A DNA stretch of 64,000 nucleotides from CADEED01 sp035765415. GTDB lineage: Bacteria > Pseudomonadota > Gammaproteobacteria > Steroidobacterales > Steroidobacteraceae. Where the stretch lies: NCBI GenBank assembly GCA_035765415.1, contig DASTXR010000133.1, forward strand, positions 1-64,000, read 5' to 3'. The notes under the pieces were generated by a model that was given only the letters and a program-made list of their open reading frames with translations, did not search any database and was not told the origin of the DNA. Below, in pieces: positions 35,951 through 44,394 of the stretch; the stretch's first letter is position 1; every line of letters starts with the position of its first letter. The position numbers and the translations under genes are program-made.

Positions 35951-37447
35951 TCAGCGATCGAACGCATAGGTCCAGCTCACGTTGCCGATCGGCTCGACGT
36001 CGCGGCCGGCTTCGGTTTCGCGCGATTGCACGCCGAGGTCCGCCGAGAACGCGCCGCCAAACAGCTGGCCGCGCCAGCCTGCCTCGAGAGACACGAAGTC
36101 GGTGGCGATCTGGGCGACGGTATTGTTCGGATCGATTCCGCCATCGCGGTTGAGCCGCAGCACGCGCGCCGTGAGCGTCCAGAGAGTGCCGTCCATTTGC
36201 GTCAGCGTGCCGCCCGCCGTGAATCCTTCGGCATCGCGATCGGCGGTGTGGCCGATGACGCGGCCGTAGTAACGGTAGCCCTCGACGTTGAACTTGCCCT
36301 GGTTATAGGCGCAGTTGAATCGCGGCGGATCGCGGCTCGCCGAACAGGTGGTGTCGATGTATTCGAGATAACCATGCAGGAGGTTGCCGTTCACCAGCGG
36401 CTTCCACGCTTCCACGCCGAATTGCTCGAGGTATTTGGCGGGCATGTAGCTGGATTCGTCTTCGCCGATCATCTGGCCGTAGATGGCGTAAGGCAGATGG
36501 CCGATCGGCGAATCGAGGCGGATGTCGAAGCCGGCCATCTGGTTGCCCGGCTCGTTTTCGAGCGTGGCGTCGAAGCCCGGATTGTCATTGCCGAGCAGCA
36601 TAGCGATGAGGCTGTCGAAATTGCATGGCAGGCCTTCGCCGCAGAACTGCGCGGTGCGCGAGAAGCCCAGTTCGAACTTGTGCCACGGCATGATCGTGAC
36701 GCGCCAGGCCATGAACAGCGGCGCATCGATGTCGACGCGTTCGTTTTCCATGCGGCTCAGGCCGAAGTTGAAGCGCCAGGGACCCAGCCAGCGCAGCAGC
36801 GGCGCGCCGAACGCGCGCGGCTCGGCGCGCTCCACCATCACGGTCGGCATCGGCCGCGCGTTGTTGGACAGGATCAGGTTGCTGTCGTACGCGGGACCCC
36901 AGAAACGTTCCAGCGTGTTGGCGCTGAGCAGCCAGTTGCCGAGTTGCACGGTGGCCTCGGACCGGTCGGCGCGCACCTCTTGCCCATCGTCGGGCGAGCT
37001 GACCGCCGTGACCCTGGCGGTGACCGAAAAGCGCTCGTCGGCGAAAGTCGCGCCGCCACCGAGTTCCGCATCCTCGCGCGCGATATCGCCGAAGCCTCGC
37101 AGCAGCCCCGGTTCGCCGGCGCTGGCGCGCGCTTCGAATCCGAAGCGCTCGCGCGGCTCGACGCGCTCGCGCACGCGTGTCAATGCCGCGTGCACGGCCG
37201 AGTTGGTCGCATAGTGTTCCTTGGCCGACTTGAGCGCGTAGATGACGGCGGCGCGCGGCAGCGGCCATTGAGTGACCGGCAGCGTGATGACGTCGGCATC
37301 GTTGAGCAGCAGCAGGTCCGCGCGCAGCACGAGGTCGCCCGATTCGAACCAGCCGGCATCGGCCATCGCCGGCCGGGAGACCGGGAGCGATGCGAGCAAG
37401 GCGGCGACGAAGACGGCGCGAGAGCGCGCGCGCTTCACGGCTTCCAT
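35951..37447 (-). CDS. Capsule assembly Wzi-family outer membrane protein (second of the pair)
   Basis: 498 residues with a signal peptide (ending near SRPAMADAGWFESG). Repeated motifs shared with its neighbour: FWGPAYDSNLILSNNARPMP, FNFGLSRMEN, PGNQMAGFDIRL and GEDESSYMPAKY. A GTG at 37438 would give a 4-bp overlap with pgi, like other junctions here, and remove three residues; ATG 37447 overlaps pgi by 13 bp. Outer-membrane barrel, probable polysaccharide holding or export role. The two copies differ clearly in sequence, so the duplication is not recent. Confidence 0.82.
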   Translation of the reverse strand: MEAVKRARSRAVFVAALLASLPVSRPAMADAGWFESGDLVLRADLLLLNDADVITLPVTQWPLPRAAVIYALKSAKEHYATNSAVHAALTRVRERVEPRERFGFEARASAGEPGLLRGFGDIAREDAELGGGATFADERFSVTARVTAVSSPDDGQEVRADRSEATVQLGNWLLSANTLERFWGPAYDSNLILSNNARPMPTVMVERAEPRAFGAPLLRWLGPWRFNFGLSRMENERVDIDAPLFMAWRVTIMPWHKFELGFSRTAQFCGEGLPCNFDSLIAMLLGNDNPGFDATLENEPGNQMAGFDIRLDSPIGHLPYAIYGQMIGEDESSYMPAKYLEQFGVEAWKPLVNGNLLHGYLEYIDTTCSASRDPPRFNCAYNQGKFNVEGYRYYGRVIGHTADRDAEGFTAGGTLTQMDGTLWTLTARVLRLNRDGGIDPNNTVAQIATDFVSLEAGWRGQLFGGAFSADLGVQSRETEAGRDVEPIGNVSWTYAFDR

Positions 37448-39075
37448 TGCCTGAGCCGCATGAGCAGCGGCTTCAGCATTTTGCGGGTTCCCGTGGCGGC
37501 TTCCGGATCCCGGACCAGCGGCAACACTTCGTCACACATTTTCTTGCCAAGCTCCACGCCCCACTGATCGAACGCATTGATGCCCCAGATGACGCTCTGC
37601 GTGAAGACCTTGTGTTCATACAGCGCGATCAAACTACCCAGCGTGCGCGCATCGAGTCGCTGGAACGCGACGATGCTCACCGGCCGGTTGCCGGCATGGA
37701 CCTTGTGGCGCGCCAGAAGTTCGACGCGCTCCGGCGAAAGCTTGCGGGCCTGGAGCTCGGCGGTGGCCTGCTCCGCCGAATATCCGAAAGCGAAAGCCTC
37801 GGCCTGCGCGAGGCAATTGCCGATCGCGAGCTCGGCCTGCGCCGGATTGGCGCTGGATGACTGCGCCGGCAGCAGGAAGTCGATGGCGGCACGCGGCGTT
37901 CCCTGGTGCAGCATCTGAAAGAAAGAGTGCTGGGCGTTGTTGCCAGCCTCGCCCCAGATGACCGGGGCGGTGGAATGCGCAAGCGGCTGGCCGGCCAGGT
38001 TCACCGACTTGCCGTTGCTCTCCATGTCGAGCTGCTGCAGGTAGGCGGGAAAGCGGCCGAGGCGGCCGTCGTAGGGCAACACCGCGAGCGTCGGCAGATC
38101 CAGGAAGTTGATGTTCCACACGCCGAGCAGACCCATGAGCGCCGGCAGGTTTCGCTCCCACGGCGCGCTGCGGAAGTGCACGTCGATCTCGTGCGCGCCG
38201 GCGAGCAGCTCGAGGAAGGCGCCGCGCCCGATGGCGATGGCCAGGGACACGCCGATGGACGACCACAGCGAATAGCGGCCGCCCACCCAGTCCCACATCA
38301 TGAAGCGGTAGTTAGGGTTGATGCCGAAGGCGTCCATCGCCGGCGCGTTGGTCGACACCGCCGCGAAATGCGCCGGCACCGCCGCCTCGCCGAGCTCCGC
38401 GGCCAGCCACTTCCGCGCGGTGCGCGCGTTGGCCAGCGTTTCCTGGGTGCTGAAGGTCTTCGAAGCGACGATGAAGAGAGTGCGCGCCGCATCGGCGCCG
38501 TCGAGCGCATTGGCGAGATCGGTGCCGTCGACATTGGCGACGAACAACACGCGCGGCGCATTCGCGGTCAGCGGTCGCAGTGCCTGGACCGCCATGGCCG
38601 GCCCGAGGTCCGAGCCGCCGATGCCGATGTTGATGACGGTGGTGAATCGCGCGCCGCCCGAGCCGCGAACCACGCCTTCGCGCACGCCGTCGGCGAAGGC
38701 CAGCATGCGCTCGCGCTCGGCCAGCACCTGGCGCCCGATATCTTCGCCGCCCGGCCCATCGGCCGTCGCGGCCGGAACGCGCAGGGCGGTATGTAATACC
38801 GCGCGGCCTTCGGTGGTGTTGATGGCTTCGCCGCGCCACATGGCCTCGATGCGCGCGCGGAGCCCCGCCGCGTCGGCCAGGCTGGCGAGCAGGTGCAGGC
38901 CGTCGTCATCGATGCGCTGTCGCGAAAAATCGAGATGGAGCCCGGCGGCCTCGCGCACATAGCGGCTGCCGCGAGCCTCGTCGGCATCGCGCAACGCTCG
39001 CAGCGATACGGCGCGGGTTTCGGCGGCGCGGGCCTGAAGCGCGCGCCAGGCGGAAGTCTGTGTGTCGTGAGCCAT
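37435..39075 (-). CDS. pgi: Glucose-6-phosphate isomerase
   Basis: 546 residues from ATG 39075, matching the usual bacterial length of about 550; the longer frame upstream is spurious. Reversibly converts glucose-6-P and fructose-6-P, linking glycolysis to the mannose and glucose nucleotide branches. Motifs: VINIGIGGSDLGPAM near residue 155, ASKTFSTQETLANA near 210, GGRYSLWSSIGVSLAIAIG near 275, the catalytic Glu in WGEAGNNAQHSFFQMLHQGT near 360, and the C-terminal GVELGK then the final helix with Lys. It ends 13 bases inside the start of the downstream Wzi gene. Unusually, this housekeeping gene sits within the polysaccharide locus. Confidence 0.95.
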   Translation of the reverse strand: MAHDTQTSAWRALQARAAETRAVSLRALRDADEARGSRYVREAAGLHLDFSRQRIDDDGLHLLASLADAAGLRARIEAMWRGEAINTTEGRAVLHTALRVPAATADGPGGEDIGRQVLAERERMLAFADGVREGVVRGSGGARFTTVINIGIGGSDLGPAMAVQALRPLTANAPRVLFVANVDGTDLANALDGADAARTLFIVASKTFSTQETLANARTARKWLAAELGEAAVPAHFAAVSTNAPAMDAFGINPNYRFMMWDWVGGRYSLWSSIGVSLAIAIGRGAFLELLAGAHEIDVHFRSAPWERNLPALMGLLGVWNINFLDLPTLAVLPYDGRLGRFPAYLQQLDMESNGKSVNLAGQPLAHSTAPVIWGEAGNNAQHSFFQMLHQGTPRAAIDFLLPAQSSSANPAQAELAIGNCLAQAEAFAFGYSAEQATAELQARKLSPERVELLARHKVHAGNRPVSIVAFQRLDARTLGSLIALYEHKVFTQSVIWGINAFDQWGVELGKKMCDEVLPLVRDPEAATGTRKMLKPLLMRLRQWKP

Positions 39076-39127
39076 CGGCGCGTGATGGTATCTACATGAC
39101 CCGGAAGTTGCGACTTTCCCTTGCCAT

Positions 39128-40486
39128 TCAGCGGGGTCCGGCGATCTCCGCGACGATCGGCAGCAGATCGAGATTCGAGCGCGGGACGCGATGCGAGACC
39201 GGCGGGCCACGCGAGGCGACGATGAACGGCACGTCCGGCGTGCGCATCGTTGCCGGCACCTCGCAATCGTGACTGGCGTAAGGCTGCCTCTGGCACCAGT
39301 AGTCGACACGCAAGGAATGGTCCGAGGTGATGATCAGCGTGTAGTCGTCGCGCATCGGCGAACGATCGAAGTTTTCGACGACATGCCGGATGAGGCGCGA
39401 CGCGCGTTCCACGTTGGCCGCGTACGCGTCAACGAGCCGCAACTCGCCGCTGAAGCTGGGAAGGTGCGGCAGCAGCAGGTGCACGTAGAAAATGCCGCCG
39501 CGATCCCAGAACGGTGCGCCGTCGATCACCTGGCCCGCTTCGGTCACCGGGTCGATCTGCGTAACGTCGGCCATCGGTTGACCGCAGTCGAGCAGCATCG
39601 CGAACACCCGGCGCGGCGGAAGCGCGCACAGGAAGGCGACCGGCGCCGAACGCTCGACGCGCTGGTAACTGCCCACGCACGAGCGCAGGCCCCGGATGTC
39701 GCAATAGCGATGATAGAAACCGGCGATGTCGACGTCGTCGCGCAGGACGCGCATGCGCGCGAAATCCACGGCAGTGCCACGACCGCACACCGCCGACGCG
39801 GTGCAGGTGCTCGCCTCCTCGAGCGCCTTGCCGCTGAACAACGCCGGGATCACGTCGATGGTGTTCCTGCCGATGGAAGGGACCGCCCAGGTTGCGACGT
39901 TCAACTGCATGCGCCCGAGCTCGACGCCGGCGTCGTGCGCGGCGCCGGCGCTGAATTCATCGAGCAGCAGCACGAGCACGGGCCGGCGATGCGCGCCCGA
40001 GTCGGCTAACAACTCGATGCGCGGCGCCAGTATGGCCACCAGCACGAACGGAGAAATGGCGCTGATGAGCGCGGCAGCCAGCAGCGCGGCACGCAGGCGC
40101 CGCCAGACGGGCGCGAGCGTTACCGCGCCGAGAACGGCGAACGCCAGGGCAGCCACTGCAATGAAGGCCTGCCAGAAGCCGTCGATCAACCCGGTGGGAG
40201 ACGTGAGGTGACGGAACGTGACGGCGACCACGAACAGCCACATCACGAGCACGGCCGTACGCAGCGCGACCGCGGCGAAGCGCCGCCCCGCGAGCGCCGC
40301 CAGCCCGTAGCCCGCCAGGACGACCATCAGGGACGCGGCCAGCGAGACATAGATAGCGCCCGTGGCATTGGCGCTGCCGTGATAGTTCTGCGAAACGACC
40401 CAGTTCACGCGCGACAGGAAGAACAGGATCCCGAGAGCCCATGCATCCAGGTGCGGGAAGCCCGCAGGCGCGGCGCGCGACGTCAC
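39128..40486 (-). CDS. Sulfatase-like membrane protein (alkaline phosphatase superfamily)
   Basis: 452 residues. Four or so transmembrane helices occupy the N-terminal 160 residues (AWALGILFFLSRVNWVV, SLAASLMVVLAGYGLAAL, VLVMWLFVVAVTFRHL, LISAISPFVLVAIL). A sulfatase-type domain follows: VLVLLLDEFSAGAAHD gives an acidic metal site, IFYVHLLLPHLPS and TLIITSDHSLRVDYWCQ the distal metal ligands. The overall design recalls EptA/LtaS-type phosphotransferases or OpgB, though the nucleophile Thr is not obvious. It should act in the periplasm on a lipid or glycan. It overlaps the methyltransferase gene upstream by four bases, and the small membrane protein precedes that. Confidence 0.72.
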   Translation of the reverse strand: MTSRAAPAGFPHLDAWALGILFFLSRVNWVVSQNYHGSANATGAIYVSLAASLMVVLAGYGLAALAGRRFAAVALRTAVLVMWLFVVAVTFRHLTSPTGLIDGFWQAFIAVAALAFAVLGAVTLAPVWRRLRAALLAAALISAISPFVLVAILAPRIELLADSGAHRRPVLVLLLDEFSAGAAHDAGVELGRMQLNVATWAVPSIGRNTIDVIPALFSGKALEEASTCTASAVCGRGTAVDFARMRVLRDDVDIAGFYHRYCDIRGLRSCVGSYQRVERSAPVAFLCALPPRRVFAMLLDCGQPMADVTQIDPVTEAGQVIDGAPFWDRGGIFYVHLLLPHLPSFSGELRLVDAYAANVERASRLIRHVVENFDRSPMRDDYTLIITSDHSLRVDYWCQRQPYASHDCEVPATMRTPDVPFIVASRGPPVSHRVPRSNLDLLPIVAEIAGPR

Positions 40487-41844
40487 GCGGAACCCTTCGC
40501 GAGCAGCAGCAGGCTGCGGTGCGTATCGGGCAGCGCAACCTGTTCGACGATGGTGAAATGACGCGCGAACGCATCGATCTGCGCGTCGCGCCCGCAGTTG
40601 CGCGCCGCGTCCTGTGTGCGGGCGTACTGCGCCGCGAGCGTCTGGAACATCGGATCGCCTTCGCCGACGACTTCGACGATCGCCGTGCCGCGTGTCATGT
40701 CGGCGGCGAAGTCGGCGACGCTGGCCGCCGGTATGGCGCAGGCGAGCATGAGGTGGTGCACGAGCCCGAGCATCATCACCACGTCGCTGTGGCCGCGAAG
40801 TCTGCCGACGATGCCCGGCGCCTCACTACCGTTCCACCCGCGCCCCGCGCACAGGTCGTCGAGCTGCGCGACGACCGGATGCACCGCGGATGCCAGATCC
40901 GCCTGCGCGCGCGAATCCAGGTAAAGCCGTTCGACGCAGTGGTGATCGGCATCGATGGCGATCACGCGTGCGCCGGCGCGCGCCGCGAGCACCGAGAATT
41001 CGCCGGTGTTCGCGCCGAGGTCGAGAACCCACCGGGGTTGCAACCGTGCGAGCCAGGTGCGCACGATCTCCTGCTTGCGGGCAACCGCGGAATCCGGGTA
41101 GTGGCCGCGTTCGAGCACGTAGCGGTGCCAGCCGCGCCGGCCATCCGCTGCCGGCGCATTCGCCGCGGCAACCACGCGCTCGCGCGGCGGCAACGACGCG
41201 CGGCAATAGCGCAACAGGTTCGCGTGCAACGAGCCGGCGGACGACGCGGCCGGGCGTGCGCGCGGTGCGGCCGCAGATCCGCCGCCGCGTGCGGCCAGCA
41301 TCAGCGGCGCTGCGCGCGAGAACCAGGCGCGCCATCCGCAGATCGACAGCGCCAGCTCGGGCGTGATGCCGTCGCGGTACATCCGGAACTGGGCGTGGAC
41401 CGGCAGCGAGCTCCTCGCGGCCAGCAGCAGCGGCAGCGTGAAATGCCGCGCAAACTGCCCGAGCGCGTGCCATTCGCGGCGGCCGATGCGCGCGAACGAG
41501 AGGTGATCGCAGAACACCGGCGAGCAGCCGTCGAAGATCACGTTCCAGGCGGAAGCGTCCTTGAGCTCGAAACCACAGGTGAACGCGCGTTCCGCGACGT
41601 CGAGCGTCAGCAACGCCGCATCCAGGAGTTGTGCGCGGCACCACTCCGAGGGCTGCGAGACCCATTCGATGCGCGGCGCGACGAGCCGCGTGTCGTGTTC
41701 GCGCGTGAAATCGACGAGTAGTTTGTCGCGCACCAGCTCGCGGGCCACGGGCTGGTTGAGGAAATCGTCGGCCGCCAGCGGACCGGCGAGCGTTCGAACC
41801 ATCTGATCGCCGACCGCGCTGAGGCTGCCGAGCGGATCTCTCAT
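40483..41844 (-). CDS. SAM-dependent methyltransferase with long N-terminal region (NoeA-like architecture)
   Basis: 453 residues. The C-terminal half is a class I methyltransferase: WVLDLGANTGEFSVLAARAG near residue 270, acidic residue in VIAIDADHHCVERL, and VVMMLGLVHHLML for motif II. The N-terminal half has FELKDASAWNVIFDGCSPVFCDHLSF near 90-115, a pattern I associate with NoeA-type nodulation methyltransferases, where a DASxxN-FDG segment precedes the catalytic domain. There is a low-complexity Ala/Arg linker between the halves. Both ends overlap neighbours by four bases, so it is made with the sulfatase-like protein and the small membrane protein. Target unknown. Confidence 0.7.
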   Translation of the reverse strand: MRDPLGSLSAVGDQMVRTLAGPLAADDFLNQPVARELVRDKLLVDFTREHDTRLVAPRIEWVSQPSEWCRAQLLDAALLTLDVAERAFTCGFELKDASAWNVIFDGCSPVFCDHLSFARIGRREWHALGQFARHFTLPLLLAARSSLPVHAQFRMYRDGITPELALSICGWRAWFSRAAPLMLAARGGGSAAAPRARPAASSAGSLHANLLRYCRASLPPRERVVAAANAPAADGRRGWHRYVLERGHYPDSAVARKQEIVRTWLARLQPRWVLDLGANTGEFSVLAARAGARVIAIDADHHCVERLYLDSRAQADLASAVHPVVAQLDDLCAGRGWNGSEAPGIVGRLRGHSDVVMMLGLVHHLMLACAIPAASVADFAADMTRGTAIVEVVGEGDPMFQTLAAQYARTQDAARNCGRDAQIDAFARHFTIVEQVALPDTHRSLLLLAKGSA

Positions 41845-42092
41845 CGATGCCGGTTTTTGATGCCCGAGAAACAGCGCTCCCAGATACGTTTGCAGCCGGC
41901 GACCGGATCCTTCACGAAGACGATGACGCCGCCGATGACGGCGAGCAGCCCCTGGATCAGCAGGAGCCCGGAGCCCGGATCGATGTAGGCAAATGCATTC
42001 GCCGGAGCGAGCGACAGCAGACCGATGGCGAACAGCGCGCGCGCCGCGCGGGCTGCGCCTTTGAAGCGATCGGCAGCGGAGTGTTGCGCCAT
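41841..42092 (-). CDS. Small membrane protein with YIDPGSG motif
   Basis: 83 residues from ATG 42092; a GTG at 42137 would add 15 residues. Two hydrophobic stretches, ALFAIGLLSLAPANAFA and LLLIQGLLAVIGGVIVFV, surround YIDPGSG, a short motif I have seen in small proteins encoded beside sulfatase-like or surface-glycan genes. It might be a signal-anchored or cleaved protein, since APANAFA resembles a signal-peptidase site. Its stop overlaps the methyltransferase start by four bases. Function unknown. Confidence 0.65.
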   Translation of the reverse strand: MAQHSAADRFKGAARAARALFAIGLLSLAPANAFAYIDPGSGLLLIQGLLAVIGGVIVFVKDPVAGCKRIWERCFSGIKNRHR

Positions 42093-42143
42093 GGTCGAAC
42101 GGGCCGGCTTTGAATGACGGCCGTTATCGTAATCCACGACTCT

Positions 42144-43232
42144 TCAGGTCGCGAGCGATGCGTCACGATATTTGCCACTGAGAACCGCGCGCCACCAGTG
42201 TTCGTTTTCGAGATACCAATCTACCGTTTCGCCGAGGCCGCGCATGAGATCGTGGCGCGCTTCGAAGCCCAGCTTCCGCTTTGCCTTACTACTATCCATG
42301 GCGTATCGCAGGTCGTGTCCCGCGCGATCCGCGACGAAGGTGATCAGGGTTCGCGCCGGCTCACCGCGCGCGCCGGGCGCGCATGGAAAACGCGCCGCGA
42401 GCGCGGGCGATCTCGCGAACGCAGCGTCGACCAGCCCGCACAACCGCGTCACGAGATCGAGGTTGGCAAGCTCGTCGCCGCTGCCGAGGTTGTAGACCTC
42501 GCCGGCGATTCCCTGCCCGATGATCATGTCGATGCCGCGGCAGTGATCGTCGACGTGCAGCCATTCGCGCACGTTGCCGCCGTCGCCGTAGATAGGCAGC
42601 GGCTTGCCGAGCAGCATGTTGACGATGCACAGCGGCACCAGCTTCTCGGGGAACTGGCGCCGGCCATAGTTGTTAGAGCAGTTGCTCGTGGTCACCTGCA
42701 AGCCGTAGGTGTGGTGATAGGCGCGCACCAGGTGATCGGAGGCCGCCTTGCTCGCCGAATACGGCGACTTGGGCGCATAGGCGGTGGTCTCGGTGAACGG
42801 CGCGTCGCGCAGCCCCAGCGACCCGAAGACCTCGTCGGTGGACACGTGATGAAAACGATGTACCGGCGCCTGCCGTTCGTCGAGCCACACGCGGCGCGCG
42901 GCCTTCAGCAGCGAATGCGTGCCCGCCACGTTGGTCTCCATGAAGGCGTCCGGGCCGTCGATGGACCGGTCGACATGCGACTCGGCCGCCAGGTGCACGA
43001 TGGTGTCCAGCTTCTCGTCGCGCAGCAGCGACGTCACCAGTTCCTGGTCGGCGATATCGGCGTGTACGAAGCGAAACGACGATTCATCGAGTCCGGCGAG
43101 ATTGCCGCGGTTGCCGGCATACGTCAGCGCGTCGAGGACCACGATCCGGTCGTCGGGATGCGTCCTGCGCCAATAGTGGACGAAATTGGAGCCTATGAAT
43201 CCGGCGCCCCCCGTGACCAGAATCCTGCGCAA
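42144..43232 (-). CDS. rfbB: dTDP-glucose 4,6-dehydratase
   Basis: 362 residues. Converts dTDP-glucose to dTDP-4-keto-6-deoxyglucose. Motifs: TGGAGFIGSNFVHY near residue 7, HLAAESHVDRSIDGP near 80, VSTDEVFGSLG with the catalytic Thr/Asp/Glu near 130, and YSASKAASDHLVRAYHHTYG with Tyr and Lys near 160. No rmlA, rmlC or rmlD lies in the window, so dTDP-glucose must come from elsewhere. The DegT aminotransferase directly upstream suggests the product goes to an amino-6-deoxysugar, which is inference. Confidence 0.93.
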   Translation of the reverse strand: MRRILVTGGAGFIGSNFVHYWRRTHPDDRIVVLDALTYAGNRGNLAGLDESSFRFVHADIADQELVTSLLRDEKLDTIVHLAAESHVDRSIDGPDAFMETNVAGTHSLLKAARRVWLDERQAPVHRFHHVSTDEVFGSLGLRDAPFTETTAYAPKSPYSASKAASDHLVRAYHHTYGLQVTTSNCSNNYGRRQFPEKLVPLCIVNMLLGKPLPIYGDGGNVREWLHVDDHCRGIDMIIGQGIAGEVYNLGSGDELANLDLVTRLCGLVDAAFARSPALAARFPCAPGARGEPARTLITFVADRAGHDLRYAMDSSKAKRKLGFEARHDLMRGLGETVDWYLENEHWWRAVLSGKYRDASLAT

Positions 43233-43252
43233 CCCGGCTCCTCGCGCGAACC

Positions 43253-44374
43253 CTAGCTGCGCACGAATTCAGCGATGGTGTCCACGACGTACTGGAGCTG
43301 CGGCTGGGTCAGCTCCGGGTAGATCGGCAACGCCAGGGATTCCTGCGTGGCCCGGAAACTCTCGGGAAAGTCGTGCGGTTCATGGCCCAGGTATGCAAAA
43401 CACTGCTGCATGTGCAGCGCCAGCGGGTAATAGATCTCGGCCCCCACTTCGTGCTTGCCGAGCCAGGCGCGCAGTTCATCGCGCCGCTCGACGCGAATGC
43501 AGTACTGGTTGTAGATGTGTCGCGAACCTTTGGCCGCGGGCGGCGGGGTGCGCACCTTGCCGCCGAGTCCCGCGCGCGCGAATGCGGCGTCGTAAAACGC
43601 CGCGTTCCGCTGGCGTGCCTCGCTCCAGGAATCGAGATGCGGCAGCTTCACGTTGAGCACCGCGGCCTGGATTTCATCGAGCCTGAAATTCCCGCCGATG
43701 AGCTCGTGGTAGTACTTCGGCTCCATGCCGTGCACGCGCAGCTTCATGAGCTTCGCGGCAAGCTTTTCGTCGTTGGTGACGCAGGCCCCGGCGTCGCCGA
43801 ACGCGCCCAGGTTCTTCGTGGGGAAGAACGACAGGCAGCCGATGTCGCCGATGGAACAGGCGCGCCTGCCCTGCTCGTCTTCGGAGCCGATGGCCTGGGC
43901 AGCATCTTCGATGACGCGCAACCCGTGACGGCGCGCGATCTCCATGATGCGGGTCATGTCGGCCATCTGGCCGTACAGGTGCACGGGCATGATGGCGCGC
44001 GTTCGCGGTGTGATGGCGCGCTCGATGGCGCCCGGCGAAATATTGAAAGTGCCAGGGTCGATGTCGACGAACACCGGTCGCGCGCCCGTGCGGGCGATCG
44101 TGCCGGCCGTGGCGAAAAACGTGTACGGGCTGGTGATGACTTCGTCGCCCGCGCCGATGTCGAGCGCCATGAGCGCGATGAGCAGCGCATCGGTGCCCGA
44201 GGAAAGGCCGATGCCGAACTTGCAGCCCGAATAGGCCGCGGTCGCGGCTTCCAGCGCCTTCACTTCGGGCCCCAGGATGAAGTACTGGGATTCGGCGACC
44301 CTCAGAAGCGCGGCGTCGAGCGCGGGCTTCAGGGCCTGGTACTGCGGCTTGAGATCCAGGAGGGGGACTTTCAC
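43253..44374 (-). CDS. DegT/DnrJ/EryC1-type sugar aminotransferase
   Basis: 373 residues if it starts at GTG 44374, giving the family's common VKVPLLDLKPQY opening; a GTG at 44398 would overlap the upstream stop (GTGA), as at other junctions, and add eight residues. PLP enzyme: GTDALLIALMAL near residue 65, EDAAQAIGS near 160, and the PLP Lys in SFFPTKNLGAFGDAG near 185, then HGMEPKYYHELIGGNFRLDEIQAA. It transfers an amino group to a keto nucleotide sugar, probably at C3 or C4. Its neighbour rfbB supplies a 4-keto-6-deoxy substrate; a 3-keto isomerase that some pathways need is not visible. Confidence 0.87.
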   Translation of the reverse strand: MKVPLLDLKPQYQALKPALDAALLRVAESQYFILGPEVKALEAATAAYSGCKFGIGLSSGTDALLIALMALDIGAGDEVITSPYTFFATAGTIARTGARPVFVDIDPGTFNISPGAIERAITPRTRAIMPVHLYGQMADMTRIMEIARRHGLRVIEDAAQAIGSEDEQGRRACSIGDIGCLSFFPTKNLGAFGDAGACVTNDEKLAAKLMKLRVHGMEPKYYHELIGGNFRLDEIQAAVLNVKLPHLDSWSEARQRNAAFYDAAFARAGLGGKVRTPPPAAKGSRHIYNQYCIRVERRDELRAWLGKHEVGAEIYYPLALHMQQCFAYLGHEPHDFPESFRATQESLALPIYPELTQPQLQYVVDTIAEFVRS

Positions 44375-44394
44375 GGTCCCGCACTCTAAACCGA

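Noticed and set aside
40483..41844. A protein kinase fold in the N-terminal half of the NoeA-like protein
   Set aside because: The DASAWNVIFDG segment resembles a kinase catalytic loop, but no glycine loop or DFG set is present.
42093..42137. GTG-started extension of the small YIDPGSG protein
   Set aside because: The added 15 residues show no similarity to the rest, and the ATG at 42092 gives a simpler protein; kept only as an alternative.
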